A stretch of 64,000 bases of DNA from Posidoniimonas polymericola (GCF_007859935.1 NZ_SJPO01000009.1:62001-126000), one strand, 5' to 3'. Shown: positions 7,299 to 16,053, counted from the stretch's first letter. Translations and numbers: made by a program. Notes: generated by a model not told the origin, from the sequence alone.

Positions 7299-9026
7299 TT
7301 AACGGAAGGTAGTCTGGCTGCGGACCGGCGTCGCCGTGCGGTTGGTTGGCGCCTGCGGGGCGGGGCCCTGCGCGGCCGGAACGGGCGTCGGTGGGGCGGT
7401 GGCCGTGTCGGGCGAGCCGACCCAGATCCGCCTAGCGAACCGCTTCACGCCGCCGAGCGGCGAGGACGACGGCTGCTCGGCGGCCGGTTGCTGGGGACTC
7501 GGCAGCGAGGCGACCGCCGGCTGGGGCGGGGCGCCGGCCGGCGAGGACTGCCGCGCCAGCTGGTCGGGGGCGACCCACTGGACGCCCTGCTCGCGGCTGA
7601 ACGCGCCGTCAGTTCGTTCGGCCATCGCGAGCCGCTCGGCCTGCTGACTGGTCTCGGCGGCGAGGCGGTTCTGGCCGAGCTTGTGCTGCACGTGGGCCAA
7701 GTTGCGGTAGACGGTCGAGCCGCCACCGCTGGTGATTGATTGCTGCAACGCGACCGCGGCCTTGTCGTAGCGGCCGACCTTCGCCAACCCGACGCCCAGC
7801 TCGTTGGCGGCCATGTGGTTGCCGTTGTGGGCGGTGAGCGCGGCACGGTGCATCGCGAGCGAGAGCTGCCGCTCGGCGGGGGACTTCTCGACCTCGGCCA
7901 GCCGGTCGTAGGTCTTGCCGAGGCCGTACAGCGCCATCGAGCCGGCCTGCTCGCCCGCCACGGAGGCGGCCAGCTTCTGCTCGGCGAAGCGGTAGTAGAG
8001 AGCGGCTGCCTCTTGCGGCAGGGTCCACTCGGCCCGGCGGTGGTTGCGCAGCATCGGGGTCTGGTGCGAGGCCGCGACCTCGGCGACCGTCAGCTCCTTG
8101 CTCACGGCTCCGCCGGGCAGGAAGTCCTGGGCCTCGTCAAGCGCAACCAGGCCCTCGTCGAGCGCGCGGCTGAACCGGTCGGTCGAGCCGTCGGCGTCCC
8201 GCGCCAGGGCGATCACACGCATGGCGTCGACAAACCGCTCGCGGGCGGCGTACAGCGCGCCGTGCCGCCCCAACGCGAAGGCGGCCTGCACCTCGGGGGC
8301 GACGCGTTGACTGATGTCGCCGGCGGCCGGGGTGTAGGTCAGCAGCTCGTCGCGGGGGATGTCGGCGGCGAACGCGGCCAGGTCGTCCTCGTAGAAGTCG
8401 CGGGGCGCCAGCGGGGTGATGTCGGCCGCGGGCGCGGGCGGCTCCGTGGCCGGCTGAGCCGCCTCGGCGACGCGCGGACCAGTCGGCGCGAAGTACGGGT
8501 TCTCGATCTCCTCGGGCGCCGGCGTCGGCTGCTCGACCAGCACCGACTGCTCGTCTGTGGCGAGGTCGTCCGGCGCGAGGAGCGTCGGCGCGAAGGCCTC
8601 GCCGCCCAGGCCGTGGGTGTTGTACTCGTCGGTGTCCGGCAGCCACGGGGCCGCGTCGGGCGCCGCTGGCTCGAATGGGTCGGTCGCCGGGGCCGCCAGC
8701 GTCGGGGCCGCCAGCAACGGAGCCGCCAGCAGTGGGGCGCCAAGCGGCTCCACGGCGACGCCGCTCGAGGCGACCGGCGGCAGCAGGGTCACGGTCGGCA
8801 GCGTTGAAACGAAGGACCGTGACGCTGGGGCGGCGGCTTCCCAACTGGGGTCCCAAACAACCTCGGGCGGGGTCGCCGGGGCGCCGAACTCCGCCTCGTC
8901 AGCGGCGGCCGCCGACAACCGGACCTCGCGGTCGCGGTAAGCCCAAACCAGCGCTGCTCCGCAGAGCAACGCGGTGGCGAACAACACGAAGTTGCTGGGC
9001 TGGCGTTCGTTTGGGCCGGCGTCCAT
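7299..9026 (-). CDS. TPR-like, proline-rich membrane-anchored protein
   Basis: A 575-aa protein of unknown function. The open frame extends to 9191, but ATG 9026 is preferred: AAGGA sits just upstream, and this start places a clear transmembrane segment (FVLFATALLCGAALVWAY) near the N terminus. Next comes a long Ala/Pro-rich acidic linker, then a helical region with TPR-like units (MALYGLGKTYDRLAE, MAANELGVGLAKVGRYDKAA, YRNLAHVQHKLGQNRLAAE, residues ~385-480), then a Pro-rich tail. It precedes the polysaccharide-export gene by 21 bases, so a scaffold role in the export machine is plausible but inferred. The upstream frame codes a Cys-containing stretch with no family character. Confidence 0.75.
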   Translation of the reverse strand: MDAGPNERQPSNFVLFATALLCGAALVWAYRDREVRLSAAAADEAEFGAPATPPEVVWDPSWEAAAPASRSFVSTLPTVTLLPPVASSGVAVEPLGAPLLAAPLLAAPTLAAPATDPFEPAAPDAAPWLPDTDEYNTHGLGGEAFAPTLLAPDDLATDEQSVLVEQPTPAPEEIENPYFAPTGPRVAEAAQPATEPPAPAADITPLAPRDFYEDDLAAFAADIPRDELLTYTPAAGDISQRVAPEVQAAFALGRHGALYAARERFVDAMRVIALARDADGSTDRFSRALDEGLVALDEAQDFLPGGAVSKELTVAEVAASHQTPMLRNHRRAEWTLPQEAAALYYRFAEQKLAASVAGEQAGSMALYGLGKTYDRLAEVEKSPAERQLSLAMHRAALTAHNGNHMAANELGVGLAKVGRYDKAAVALQQSITSGGGSTVYRNLAHVQHKLGQNRLAAETSQQAERLAMAERTDGAFSREQGVQWVAPDQLARQSSPAGAPPQPAVASLPSPQQPAAEQPSSSPLGGVKRFARRIWVGSPDTATAPPTPVPAAQGPAPQAPTNRTATPVRSQTTFR

Positions 9027-9263
9027 AGCTTCCTTACAGTCGACTGCAACATCCCTGAAGCGGCGCAGAGCGACAGCCACGCGACCGATCTCTCTGCACA
9101 GAAAGCAATTCGACGCGCCCGCACCAAGACAACCAACAAAAGCGTCGTGATCGCGCCCCCCGAGGGTGGGCCGCACCGGCGCATCCGTCACAGTCGGACG
9201 CAGACTGCCAGCCCGCCGGCCCCGGCGCCAGCAATGCTAGCGGCCGTTCTGCCGCAAGCGGAG

Positions 9264-10241
9264 CTACTCAAACAGCCGCCGCTGGGCGTCGGGCGCAAGT
9301 GGCTGGGCGTCGTACCCCAGGGCCCGGAGTTGCTCGTCGAAGCCGGGCGGGCCGTGGGTGGTGGCGACCCGTCGCGGGCGGACCAGCCGCACCAGCTCGA
9401 CCAGCTCGTCAAAGTCCGCGTGGTCCGACAGCGGCAACGCGTGGTCGACCTTCAGCCGGAAGCGGGCGCCGGGGTCAATCGCCCAGCCGGTCAGCGTGAT
9501 CGTCTCGACGTCGCCCATGCCGGCCAGGCGGAACGCGGGCATGGTCCGCGGCAGGGTCACGACCACGTGGCCGGCCAGGGCGGACCCGTGGTAGGCTCCA
9601 ACCTCCGCCCCCTCGCGGCCGAGCGCCACGCCGCACCGCTCGTACACGCGGCTCACCTCGTAGATCGAGGGGTGCTGCAGCACCGGCAGGCCGTGCGACG
9701 TGAGCATCGCGGTCACCTCCTGCGACTTGCCGAGCTGGTACGCGTGCACGACCGGCGTCTTGCCGTCGGCCAGGATCCGACGGACCAGCGCGATGAACTC
9801 GCCGATCACCTCCGCGCGGGGCGGCATCCGCCGCTTGGGGTTGCCGAAGGTGGTCTCCATGACCAGCAGGTCGGCCTCGGGCGGCTGGGCCCGCTGCGCC
9901 GTGAGCGACTCGCCCAGCTTGAAGTCCCCCGTGTACAGCAGACGCTGCCCGTCGACCACCGCCAGCAGCATCGCCGAGCCCAGGCAGTGCCCGGCCGGCA
10001 GGGCGGTGAGCTTGGCGCCCTGGTAGTCGAGCGGCTCGCCGTACGGCATCTCGATCACGCGCCGGGACGCCCCCAGCCGGTGCCGGTACAACGCCGCGGT
10101 GGCCGGCGTGCAGAGGGCCAGCTCGTGCCGGGCGATGTGGTCCGCGTGCGCGTGCGACACAAACGCCCGCGGCTGCCGCCGGGGGATGTCGATCGCCAGC
10201 CGCGGCCGGGTGAGCATCAGTCCGTTTTCGTAGTGGAACAA
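9264..10241 (-). CDS. MBL-fold metallohydrolase, ligase-associated exonuclease/Cft2-like
   Basis: A 325-aa metallo-beta-lactamase-fold protein of the RNA/DNA-processing branch. The metal-binding HxHxDH motif is SHAHADHI near residue 30. Further metal/catalytic positions are AGHCLGSAM, LYTGDFKLGE and METTFGNPKRR. The C-terminal phrases PLSDHADFDELVELV and ATTHGPPGFDEQL are the beta-CASP-type signatures of Cft2/CPSF-like nucleases. Length and these motifs match the DNA-ligase-associated exonuclease family better than RNase J (~550 aa). No ligD-like ligase is visible nearby, so the substrate is uncertain. It is divergent from uppP, with ~600 bp of repeat-bearing DNA between. Confidence 0.8.
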   Translation of the reverse strand: MFHYENGLMLTRPRLAIDIPRRQPRAFVSHAHADHIARHELALCTPATAALYRHRLGASRRVIEMPYGEPLDYQGAKLTALPAGHCLGSAMLLAVVDGQRLLYTGDFKLGESLTAQRAQPPEADLLVMETTFGNPKRRMPPRAEVIGEFIALVRRILADGKTPVVHAYQLGKSQEVTAMLTSHGLPVLQHPSIYEVSRVYERCGVALGREGAEVGAYHGSALAGHVVVTLPRTMPAFRLAGMGDVETITLTGWAIDPGARFRLKVDHALPLSDHADFDELVELVRLVRPRRVATTHGPPGFDEQLRALGYDAQPLAPDAQRRLFE

Positions 10242-10341
10242 CGCAGCAGATTCCGGTTTTTGGGTTCGATCTCAGTGGTCGCCATCAGCAGGTTCGCCAA
10301 CCAGTAGCCGGCGGGCTACGCCTCGCTGATTGCCACCGGAA

Positions 10342-10504
10342 GGGTTTTGTCCACCGGGTTTTGTCCGCCACCCGTCTCAGCGTCACAGGGAACGCTCAGC
10401 TAACGTTGCGATTTGACACGGCTATAGCAGCCTCAAACACGCCGCCCGCTGCTGACCCGCTAGCCGGGTATTGTCCGATTTAACGCGCGGAGGGGACAAA
10501 ACCC
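10342..10504. repeat. Dispersed ~162-bp hairpin-bounded element, copy 1
   Basis: It begins with two direct GGGTTTTGTCC blocks (10342-10352, 10356-10366) and ends with a hairpin GGGTATTGTCC (10466-10476) / GGACAAAACCC (10494-10504), loop 17. The 10-mer GCTATAGCAG at 10421-10430 sits 79 bases from the element start, the same offset as in the copy at 37201. The loop plus right arm (GCGCGGAGGGGACAAAAC) closely resembles those of the copies at 29 kb and 62.6 kb. Confidence 0.7.
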
Positions 10505-10701
10505 CCGCGCGCGATTCCGCTGGAATAGGGCCCCCACGCGGCGGACCGGTCTACCGTGCGCGCAGCAGCCTCCGCAAACTGCCCGCTTCCGCCGGCAGCT
10601 GTTTCCCTCCGGCACACGCCCAAGTTGCTCTGGCGCACCCTCTATTGGACCGCGCTCGGCGGTTAGTATCTACAACGAAATGGGAGAACACCCCGATTCG
10701 C

Positions 10702-10745
10702 CCTGCCTGCTGCCGCCGCTGTGCCTGCCTGCTGCCGCCGCTGTG
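10702..10745. repeat. 22-bp perfect tandem duplication upstream of uppP
   Basis: The 22-base unit starting CCTGCCTGCTGCCGCC and ending GCTGTG occurs at 10702-10723 and again at 10724-10745. It lies about 90 bases before the chosen uppP start and would encode a Leu/Pro/Cys repeat only if the longer frame were translated. Confidence 0.85.
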
Positions 10746-10838
10746 TCCAAAGAGCCGAAACGCTATCATAGCCGGTTCGCCTCGAGCTCCCGGGGGACGT
10801 TCAACCCGGAGCCGCGCCCCGGAACCCGGATTGCAGAC

Positions 10839-11663
10839 GTGCCGCTACTCGACCTGATCCTGCTGGCCATCGTTCAGGGCCTGACCGAATTCCTGCCCGT
10901 AAGTTCCTCGGGTCACCTGGTGGTCACCAACGCGATCCTCCAAGCGCTGGGCGGCGAGCAGGTCAACTTCGACGAGATGCTCGAGGTCAACATCGTGCTG
11001 CACGTCGGCACACTGCTGGCCGTGGTGGTGTTCTACTGGAAAGAGCTCGTTCGGATGCTCGGCACCGACCGCCGCGTGGCGCTGCTGCTGATTGTCGGCA
11101 CCATCCCGGCGGCGGTGATCGGCTTCCCCCTCAAGCACTACGCCGAGGAGACCCTCAACAGCCCGCTCTTGGCCGGGCTGATGTTCCCGGTCACCGCGGC
11201 GATCCTCTACTTCGGCAGCCGACAACGCCAGGACGACGGCGGCGACGACTACCAGAACCTCTCCTTCGGCCGCGTGCTCGGCATCGGCGCCATGCAGGCG
11301 CTGGCGCTCTTGCCCGGCATCTCGCGGAGCGGGTCGACCATCGCCGGCGGGCTGCTGGCGGGCCTCAGCCGCCAGGCGGCCGGAACGTTCGCGTTCCTGT
11401 TGGCCGTGCCGGCGATCGGCGGGCCGGGTGCGATTGAGGTCGTGAAGCTGATCAAGCGGTCGGGCGAAGAGGCCGGCGTCCGCGCGGTGGCGCCGCTCGA
11501 CCTGACCATCGCGGCGGTGGTGTCGTTTGTGGTTGGTTACCTGGCCCTGTGGCAGCTGCTGCGGTTCGTGCGGCAGGGCAAGCTGGCGATGTTCTGCTGG
11601 TACCTCGTGCCGCTGGGCGTCGTCGTGACCGCCTGGCAGCTGTGGCTCCGCACGGCGGGCTAA
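10839..11663 (+). CDS. uppP: Undecaprenyl-diphosphatase UppP (BacA)
   Basis: A 274-aa integral membrane enzyme that dephosphorylates undecaprenyl pyrophosphate, recycling the lipid carrier for peptidoglycan and other glycans. The family motifs are explicit: VQGLTEFLPVSSSGHLV near the N terminus (Glu-rich motif and SSGH) and LLPGISRSGSTI in the middle (PGxSRSxxT). Multiple transmembrane helices follow, ending LRTAG. The frame is open from 10680, but those 53 extra residues are low-complexity and partly encoded by a tandem repeat. GTG 10839 (VPLLDLILLAIVQG) gives the normal family N terminus and length. The rhomboid gene follows 114 bases later. Confidence 0.93.
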   Translation: MPLLDLILLAIVQGLTEFLPVSSSGHLVVTNAILQALGGEQVNFDEMLEVNIVLHVGTLLAVVVFYWKELVRMLGTDRRVALLLIVGTIPAAVIGFPLKHYAEETLNSPLLAGLMFPVTAAILYFGSRQRQDDGGDDYQNLSFGRVLGIGAMQALALLPGISRSGSTIAGGLLAGLSRQAAGTFAFLLAVPAIGGPGAIEVVKLIKRSGEEAGVRAVAPLDLTIAAVVSFVVGYLALWQLLRFVRQGKLAMFCWYLVPLGVVVTAWQLWLRTAG

Positions 11664-11777
11664 GCGAAGCCAACGGCAGGCTCTGCGAGCCGGTTTCTGT
11701 TCGCAAACGCGCAGCGGGTCGCTTATCCTAGAGGCTCCTGATAGGCAGTCTCCTAGGCCCACAGCAGGCGACGCGGC

Positions 11778-12983
11778 GTGTTCTTCTTTTTCCCGGTATC
11801 CACCGACGCCCCGGTCTACCATTGGCCGTTTGCGACGGTTGGCTTGATTGCCGCCAACATCCTCATCTTCGTCGCGTCGGTGGCGGGCGCGCTGCCCAAT
11901 GGCGGCGAGGAATGGATGCTGCTCTACGGCGAAATCAATCCGCTGCAGTGGCTCACCTCGGCGTTCATGCACGCCGGCATCGGGCACCTGCTGGGGAACA
12001 TGGTGTTCCTGTGGGTCTTCGGGTTGGTGGTTGAGGGGAAGATCGGATCGCTCCGCTTCCTCGCCTGCTACCTAGGCATCGCGGTCCTCGAATCGGCGGC
12101 CGAGCAGGCGTTGTTCCTCAACTATCAGGGGTCCGTTCCCGGATCGCTGGGCGCCTCGACCGCGATCTACGGCATCATGGCCATGGCGCTCGTGTGGTCG
12201 CCCGTCAACGAGATTCAGTTCTACTATTTCTGCTGGTTCTTCTACTTCGTTTCCGCCGGTACGTTCGAGGCGGCAATCTACCTGGTCTGCCTCGGTTACG
12301 TCGGCTTGGACATCCTCTACCTAATCCTTTACCACGCGTTGGGCCCCGCCGTCGGATCGGCGTCGGGTTGGTTGCACCTGGCCGGTTTTGCGATTGGCTT
12401 CCCGTTGGCGATCGCGATGCTCAAGACCAAGGCCGTGGATTGCGAGGGCTGGGACATGCTGCACGCCTGGAACGGCGACACGCCTTCCGCAGCCAAGGAG
12501 GAGGCAAAGAACCTCAAGCTCTTGGAAAAACGCCGCGCGAAGCAGCAAGAGCACAAGGCCCAACTAGCGGTCGACGCCCACGAGCAGCTGGCCCTCTACC
12601 TCCAGAACGCCAACGGCCTGGCCGCGCTCAAGCTGCTCGAGAAGCTCAAGGCCGACCACGAGCTCGACGTCGAGCTCACCGAGCCCGAGCTGGTCCGGCT
12701 GATCCCGCTGCTGCACCAGGCCGGCAAGTACCGCGAGTCGGCCGCCTACATGGCCCGGCTGATCGAGCTCCGCGGCGACCAGACCGCCGACCCGGTGCGG
12801 CTGAAGCTCGCCCAGATCTGCGTGGTCGAGCTCGGCAAGCCGGCCCGGGCGATGGACCTGCTGCACGCCATCGACGCCAAGGCGCTGCCGGCCGAGCACC
12901 TGAAGCTCGCCAAGAAGATCGCCGCCAAGGCCCGCGTGCTGCAGCAAGAGGGCGAGCTCGAACTCGACGACGGCGTTTGGTGA
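11778..12983 (+). CDS. Rhomboid-family intramembrane serine protease with C-terminal helical extension
   Basis: A 401-aa protein whose first ~220 residues are a six-helix rhomboid core. Seen are the loop/helix motif FMHAGIGHLLGNMVFLWVFG (HxxxH and N of the oxyanion region), the catalytic Ser segment GSLGASTAIYG (~residues 122-132) and the catalytic His segment GWLHLAGFAIG (~199-209). The usual GxSG is GASTA here, with the Gly after Ser replaced by Thr. Residues ~225-401 are soluble and helical, with TPR-like pairs (LHQAGKYRESAAYMARLIEL). GTG 11778 is the only reasonable start (FFFFPVSTDAP, the common rhomboid N terminus). Substrates are unknown. Confidence 0.87.
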   Translation: MFFFFPVSTDAPVYHWPFATVGLIAANILIFVASVAGALPNGGEEWMLLYGEINPLQWLTSAFMHAGIGHLLGNMVFLWVFGLVVEGKIGSLRFLACYLGIAVLESAAEQALFLNYQGSVPGSLGASTAIYGIMAMALVWSPVNEIQFYYFCWFFYFVSAGTFEAAIYLVCLGYVGLDILYLILYHALGPAVGSASGWLHLAGFAIGFPLAIAMLKTKAVDCEGWDMLHAWNGDTPSAAKEEAKNLKLLEKRRAKQQEHKAQLAVDAHEQLALYLQNANGLAALKLLEKLKADHELDVELTEPELVRLIPLLHQAGKYRESAAYMARLIELRGDQTADPVRLKLAQICVVELGKPARAMDLLHAIDAKALPAEHLKLAKKIAAKARVLQQEGELELDDGVW

Positions 12984-13005
12984 GTGGCGTTTGGTGAAAA
13001 CACTC

Positions 13006-13100
13006 CCTCCCCCTCCGGGGGAGGGCCGGGGTGGGGGTGACGTGGGTACCCGGGTTCCTCTCAAGGGAAGCCGACTACCGGGGCGCCCCCGGAGAGGGAG
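13006..13100. repeat. C/G-rich palindromic intergenic repeat
   Basis: Between convergent genes, CCCTCCCCCTCCGGGGGAGG (from ~13006) forms a strong hairpin, and a second complementary G/A-rich run (GGAGAGGGAGGG) follows at ~13090. It resembles the CCCTCCCT...AGGGAGGG hairpins at 13568 and 13707 and may also end transcription of the rhomboid gene, although no T-tract follows. Confidence 0.5.
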
Positions 13101-13109
13101 GGAAACCCT

Positions 13110-13511
13110 TTAGTCCTCTGCCTTCAGCCGCCCGACGGTCGACTGGAAGTACTTCTTGCGACGCACCTCGTTGTCCTGGCTGGCGGCCGACTGCCGCTCG
13201 TTGAGGTCGTGCAGGTTCGCGACACACAGCCGGCAGCCGACAGTCTCGAGGTGGAACCGCACGTAGTCGGCGTGCCCGCGAGAGAGCACCCCCAACGCGT
13301 AGCTGCCGAGCTGCTCACGGCTGGGGCAGGTCAGCCGCCGCCGCCGCCACACCGCGCCCAGCGAGTGCACGCCGGCGTCCCGCCGGGCGTTGAGTTCAAC
13401 CAGCCGCTCGGCCAGCGTCGGGTCGTCGCGCAGGGACTGCTCGATCGCCTGCATCCGCTCCGCGGGCAGGGCCTCGTCGAGGTACGCTTCGAGTTCGGCG
13501 GCGGTGTGCAT
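13110..13511 (-). CDS. Small anti-sigma-like or regulatory protein
   Basis: A 133-aa soluble protein. The N-terminal third (AAELEAYLDEALPAERMQAIEQSLRDDPTLAERL) has the look of the short anti-sigma domain found in many planctomycete and myxobacterial regulators. A Cys-containing segment follows (LETVGCRLCVANLHDLNER), recalling the HxxxCxxC zinc motif of ZAS anti-sigma factors but with an incomplete ligand set. There is no transmembrane helix. It lies downstream of the ECF sigma gene on the same strand, separated by ~265 bases of repeats. A cognate regulator of that sigma factor is the best guess. Confidence 0.62.
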   Translation of the reverse strand: MHTAAELEAYLDEALPAERMQAIEQSLRDDPTLAERLVELNARRDAGVHSLGAVWRRRRLTCPSREQLGSYALGVLSRGHADYVRFHLETVGCRLCVANLHDLNERQSAASQDNEVRRKKYFQSTVGRLKAED

Positions 13512-13567
13512 GGTGGGGGTGGCTGGTAGGTGGTGGCTAGTAGCTACAGAAGATTTCGCCTCAACTC

Positions 13568-13725
13568 CCCCTCCCTCGCAGGGAGGGGCTAGGGGAGGGT
13601 GAAAGGTCTCAACCCCGGGTTGGCATGTTCAGCGTGTGAGTTTCAAAGGACAGGCCAGAGGACAGGTGAATTCAACCAACTTTGCGGCGGGTGACCCGCC
13701 CCCAGTCCCTCCCTCGCAGGGAGGG
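13568..13725. repeat. Pair of CCCTCCCT-CGC-AGGGAGGG hairpin repeats
   Basis: Copy 1: CCCCTCCCT-CGC-AGGGAGGGG at 13568-13588. Copy 2: CCCTCCCT-CGC-AGGGAGGG at 13707-13725. Both have the same CGC loop and perfect stems, and lie in the 265-bp gap between the sigma-factor and anti-sigma-like genes. They are REP-like; a role in mRNA processing or termination is possible. Confidence 0.75.
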
Positions 13726-13776
13726 GGGAACTTGCGGGCGTAGCTTAGCTGCCGCCCAGCGTCCCTCAACCACCGC

Positions 13777-14421
13777 CTACTCCTCGTACAGCTCCGGGAA
13801 GATGTCTTCGCTGAGCTGCTGCTTGCGGACCTGCGAGCGGATTCGGGCAAGGAAGTCGTACTTGAAGTTGGCGACCTGCTGCTCGCTCAGCGTCAGCTCC
13901 TCGGCGACCTGCTTGTTGCCCCAGCCGCGGGTGAACAGCAGCTCCATCACCATAATCTTCTGGTAGTCGTCCTTCTCGCACCAGCGCTCGAACTGGTCCT
14001 CGAGCGCCTCGGCCAGCGCCTGCTCCTCGAGGCCCTTGCGCTCGCCGCTGCGGGCGATGCTGCTCGCGCCGCGGGCCCCGCCGGGCAGGTCCCACGCCTC
14101 GCCATCGGAGCCGTCGGTCGAGCTGAGCGGCAGGGCAGGGCGGCGCCCCTCGCGGCGGAGGTAGTCGGTCAGCTTGTGGGCGGCGATCGAGAACAGGTAG
14201 CCCTCGAGCGGGCGGCGGGCGTCGTAGTTGGGCAGGCTAGTCAGGAAGCCGATGAAGGTCTCCTGCACGACGTCCTCGCTGGCGGCGCGGCGCCGCAGGC
14301 GGCTCTCGACGAACGCCAGCAGCCGGCCCTCGTACTCGCCGATCAGCCGGTTCCAGGCGTCGGGCTTGCCGAGGCGGATCTGTTCGATCAGCAGGGCGTC
14401 GGGGTTGGTCGCTTCGGGCAT
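13777..14421 (-). CDS. ECF-type RNA polymerase sigma factor
   Basis: A 214-aa sigma-70-family protein. Region 2 is IRLGKPDAWNRLIGEYEGRLLAFV through EDVVQETFIGFL and PLEGYLFSIAAHKLTDYLRRE (~residues 15-95), with the typical D-V-V-Q-E-T-F core. A ~50-residue linker follows. Region 4 (VMELLFTRGWGNKQVAEELTLSEQQVANFKYDFLARIR) carries a helix-turn-helix for -35 recognition. It is transcribed after the kinase and membrane-protein genes, with only 30 bases to the latter. This suggests that kinase, membrane protein and sigma factor form one signalling unit. Confidence 0.88.
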   Translation of the reverse strand: MPEATNPDALLIEQIRLGKPDAWNRLIGEYEGRLLAFVESRLRRRAASEDVVQETFIGFLTSLPNYDARRPLEGYLFSIAAHKLTDYLRREGRRPALPLSSTDGSDGEAWDLPGGARGASSIARSGERKGLEEQALAEALEDQFERWCEKDDYQKIMVMELLFTRGWGNKQVAEELTLSEQQVANFKYDFLARIRSQVRKQQLSEDIFPELYEE

Positions 14422-14451
14422 ATCGGGGATTGGGTTCGCCGGGACCGGCCA

Positions 14452-16053
14452 CTAGATGACAATGCCCATGGCTTCGAGGACAACGGCCAGTAGTAACACC
14501 CCGATTATCGCTGCCGGCACGCCGATAAACAACCGCTTGGTGTAGTAGCCCTTGGTCGCCTCGTCGAGCTTCAAGAGGCCGAACACGCCCCCCAGTAGCA
14601 GCAGGACCGCCCCCGTGAGCAGCGTGAGCCCGTTTACTAGATCCCCCCGCCGCCACACCTTGTAGGCGTGGTCGAGCTGGTCAGAAAAGTCCTGGTCGAA
14701 CTCCAGCCGCAGGTACAGCACCTTCATGTCCTGGCCCGCCCCCGGGGAGTAGACCGATTCGACATGCTGGTCGACAGCGATATCGCGGAGCAGCGTTCCC
14801 TCGGAAAAGCCTAGGAGCCGCAGCAACTCTGGCGAAGGCTGGCGTGGCAGACGACGCCCGGCGAACTCGCACGCACTCTCCATCAGCGGCTTGCTAACCT
14901 TGTCGAAGCACTCATCGACCGTCGCGTAGGGTCCAACCTCAATGACGCGGCGGTACACCTCGCCGATCCGCGGCGGGGTGTTGGTGACCCAGTCCGGCAG
15001 GGCCGCGGGCGCGGCGTCGGCTGCCGGCGCGGGCGCCGCGTCCGCCAGCGCGGGCTGCTTGACGCCAGCCTCCCCGTCCGCGGCGGGGTCGTCGCTGCTT
15101 GTTTCGGCGGTGGGCGCCTCGTCGGCGACGTTGTCCGCCGAGCTGCCCGCGTCGGCCGCGTGCTGCTCCCTGGCGTGGACCAGCGCCTGGTGCAGCTTGT
15201 CGCCGACGACATCGGCCTGGAAGCCTCCGCTCATACTGATCTCGCCGGAACCATAGTTGATCTTCAGGTTCTTGCCATCGGATAGCCAGATCTTCTTGAT
15301 CTCGCTGATCGCGTTGTCGATGTCGATCTGTTCGTTGTAGGTCAGCTCGCGGCCGTTGACGACAACGGTGTACGACTGCGGCGGCGCCGAAGCCCCCTCC
15401 TCCTCAAGCCGGATCCGCGGCCTGGTGATCTCGTCCCACGCCTCGCCGGCGGTCAGTGGGGGAGCTGCCTCGTTGCTGACGACCGCCGCGGGTCGCGACG
15501 TGCTGGGCGTGCTGAGGGACAGATAGTTCATCACGACGATCAGCACCATCAGCCCCAGCCCGGCAAGCCCCAGCCACCCGGTCGCCGTAAGGCCGCGGTC
15601 GCGGTTGAGCAGCTTCATTACGGCAAACAAGATCAAAGCCACGACGGCGACACCGGCCCACGACATCCGGATACTAACCTGATCCGGGACCCGGATGCTT
15701 ACCTGAGCCGGGTTGGGCGCCATGGTGTGGCCCTCTTCGTGCCAGTGGACGTCGTGGTTCTGGCCGCGCATCTCGGCAGATACCGCGTGCGTCTGGCTGA
15801 CGGCTTGCGCGTGGCGGGCCGCTGCGTCGTTTTGCATCGCAAGCCGCCACGCGACTACCCCGCCTCCTACAAACAGGATAACCGCCAACAAGACCGCTCC
15901 GATCGGACGGGTCTGCTTGTTGAAAAACAGCCCCGCCAACAGGCTCACGCCGAAGAAGACCAGGCCCGCAAGCACTAGGAGGGCTAACAAACTGACACCA
16001 GCAACCGCCATGGGATTCGCCACCAAGGGGAACTCGTTTGGACCGACTCGCAT
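14452..16053 (-). CDS. Multi-pass membrane protein of unknown function
   Basis: An unrecognised 533-aa protein. It has two N-terminal transmembrane helices (VAGVSLLALLVLAGLVFFGV; PIGAVLLAVILFVGGGVVAW), two more at ~130-180, a soluble central portion of ~270 residues including an Ala/Pro/Asp-rich linker, and two C-terminal helices (LTLLTGAVLLLLGGVFGLL; LFIGVPAAIIGVLLLAVVL). The soluble part has an ordered segment (YTVVVNGRELTYNEQIDIDN) and a second one containing EVGPYATVDECFDKVSKPLM. It sits between the kinase and the sigma gene with gaps of 60 and 30 bases. A sensor or target of the kinase is plausible; no family evidence supports it. Confidence 0.7.
   Translation of the reverse strand: MRVGPNEFPLVANPMAVAGVSLLALLVLAGLVFFGVSLLAGLFFNKQTRPIGAVLLAVILFVGGGVVAWRLAMQNDAAARHAQAVSQTHAVSAEMRGQNHDVHWHEEGHTMAPNPAQVSIRVPDQVSIRMSWAGVAVVALILFAVMKLLNRDRGLTATGWLGLAGLGLMVLIVVMNYLSLSTPSTSRPAAVVSNEAAPPLTAGEAWDEITRPRIRLEEEGASAPPQSYTVVVNGRELTYNEQIDIDNAISEIKKIWLSDGKNLKINYGSGEISMSGGFQADVVGDKLHQALVHAREQHAADAGSSADNVADEAPTAETSSDDPAADGEAGVKQPALADAAPAPAADAAPAALPDWVTNTPPRIGEVYRRVIEVGPYATVDECFDKVSKPLMESACEFAGRRLPRQPSPELLRLLGFSEGTLLRDIAVDQHVESVYSPGAGQDMKVLYLRLEFDQDFSDQLDHAYKVWRRGDLVNGLTLLTGAVLLLLGGVFGLLKLDEATKGYYTKRLFIGVPAAIIGVLLLAVVLEAMGIVI

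Larger units (their letters stand above)
10242..10838. other. Divergent intergenic region holding repeats; no gene seen
   Basis: Between the MBL gene and uppP. It contains a hairpin GTAGCC-GGCG-GGCTAC (10303-10318), the ~162-bp TTTTGTCC/GGACAAAA element (10342-10504) and a 22-bp tandem duplication (10702-10745). Open frames here show no coding character. The promoters of both flanking genes must lie here, but I cannot place them with confidence. Confidence 0.6.

Noticed and set aside
10680..10838. N-terminal extension of uppP by 53 residues
   Set aside because: The extension is low-complexity, partly encoded by a 22-bp tandem repeat, and absent from the family; GTG 10839 gives the normal N terminus.
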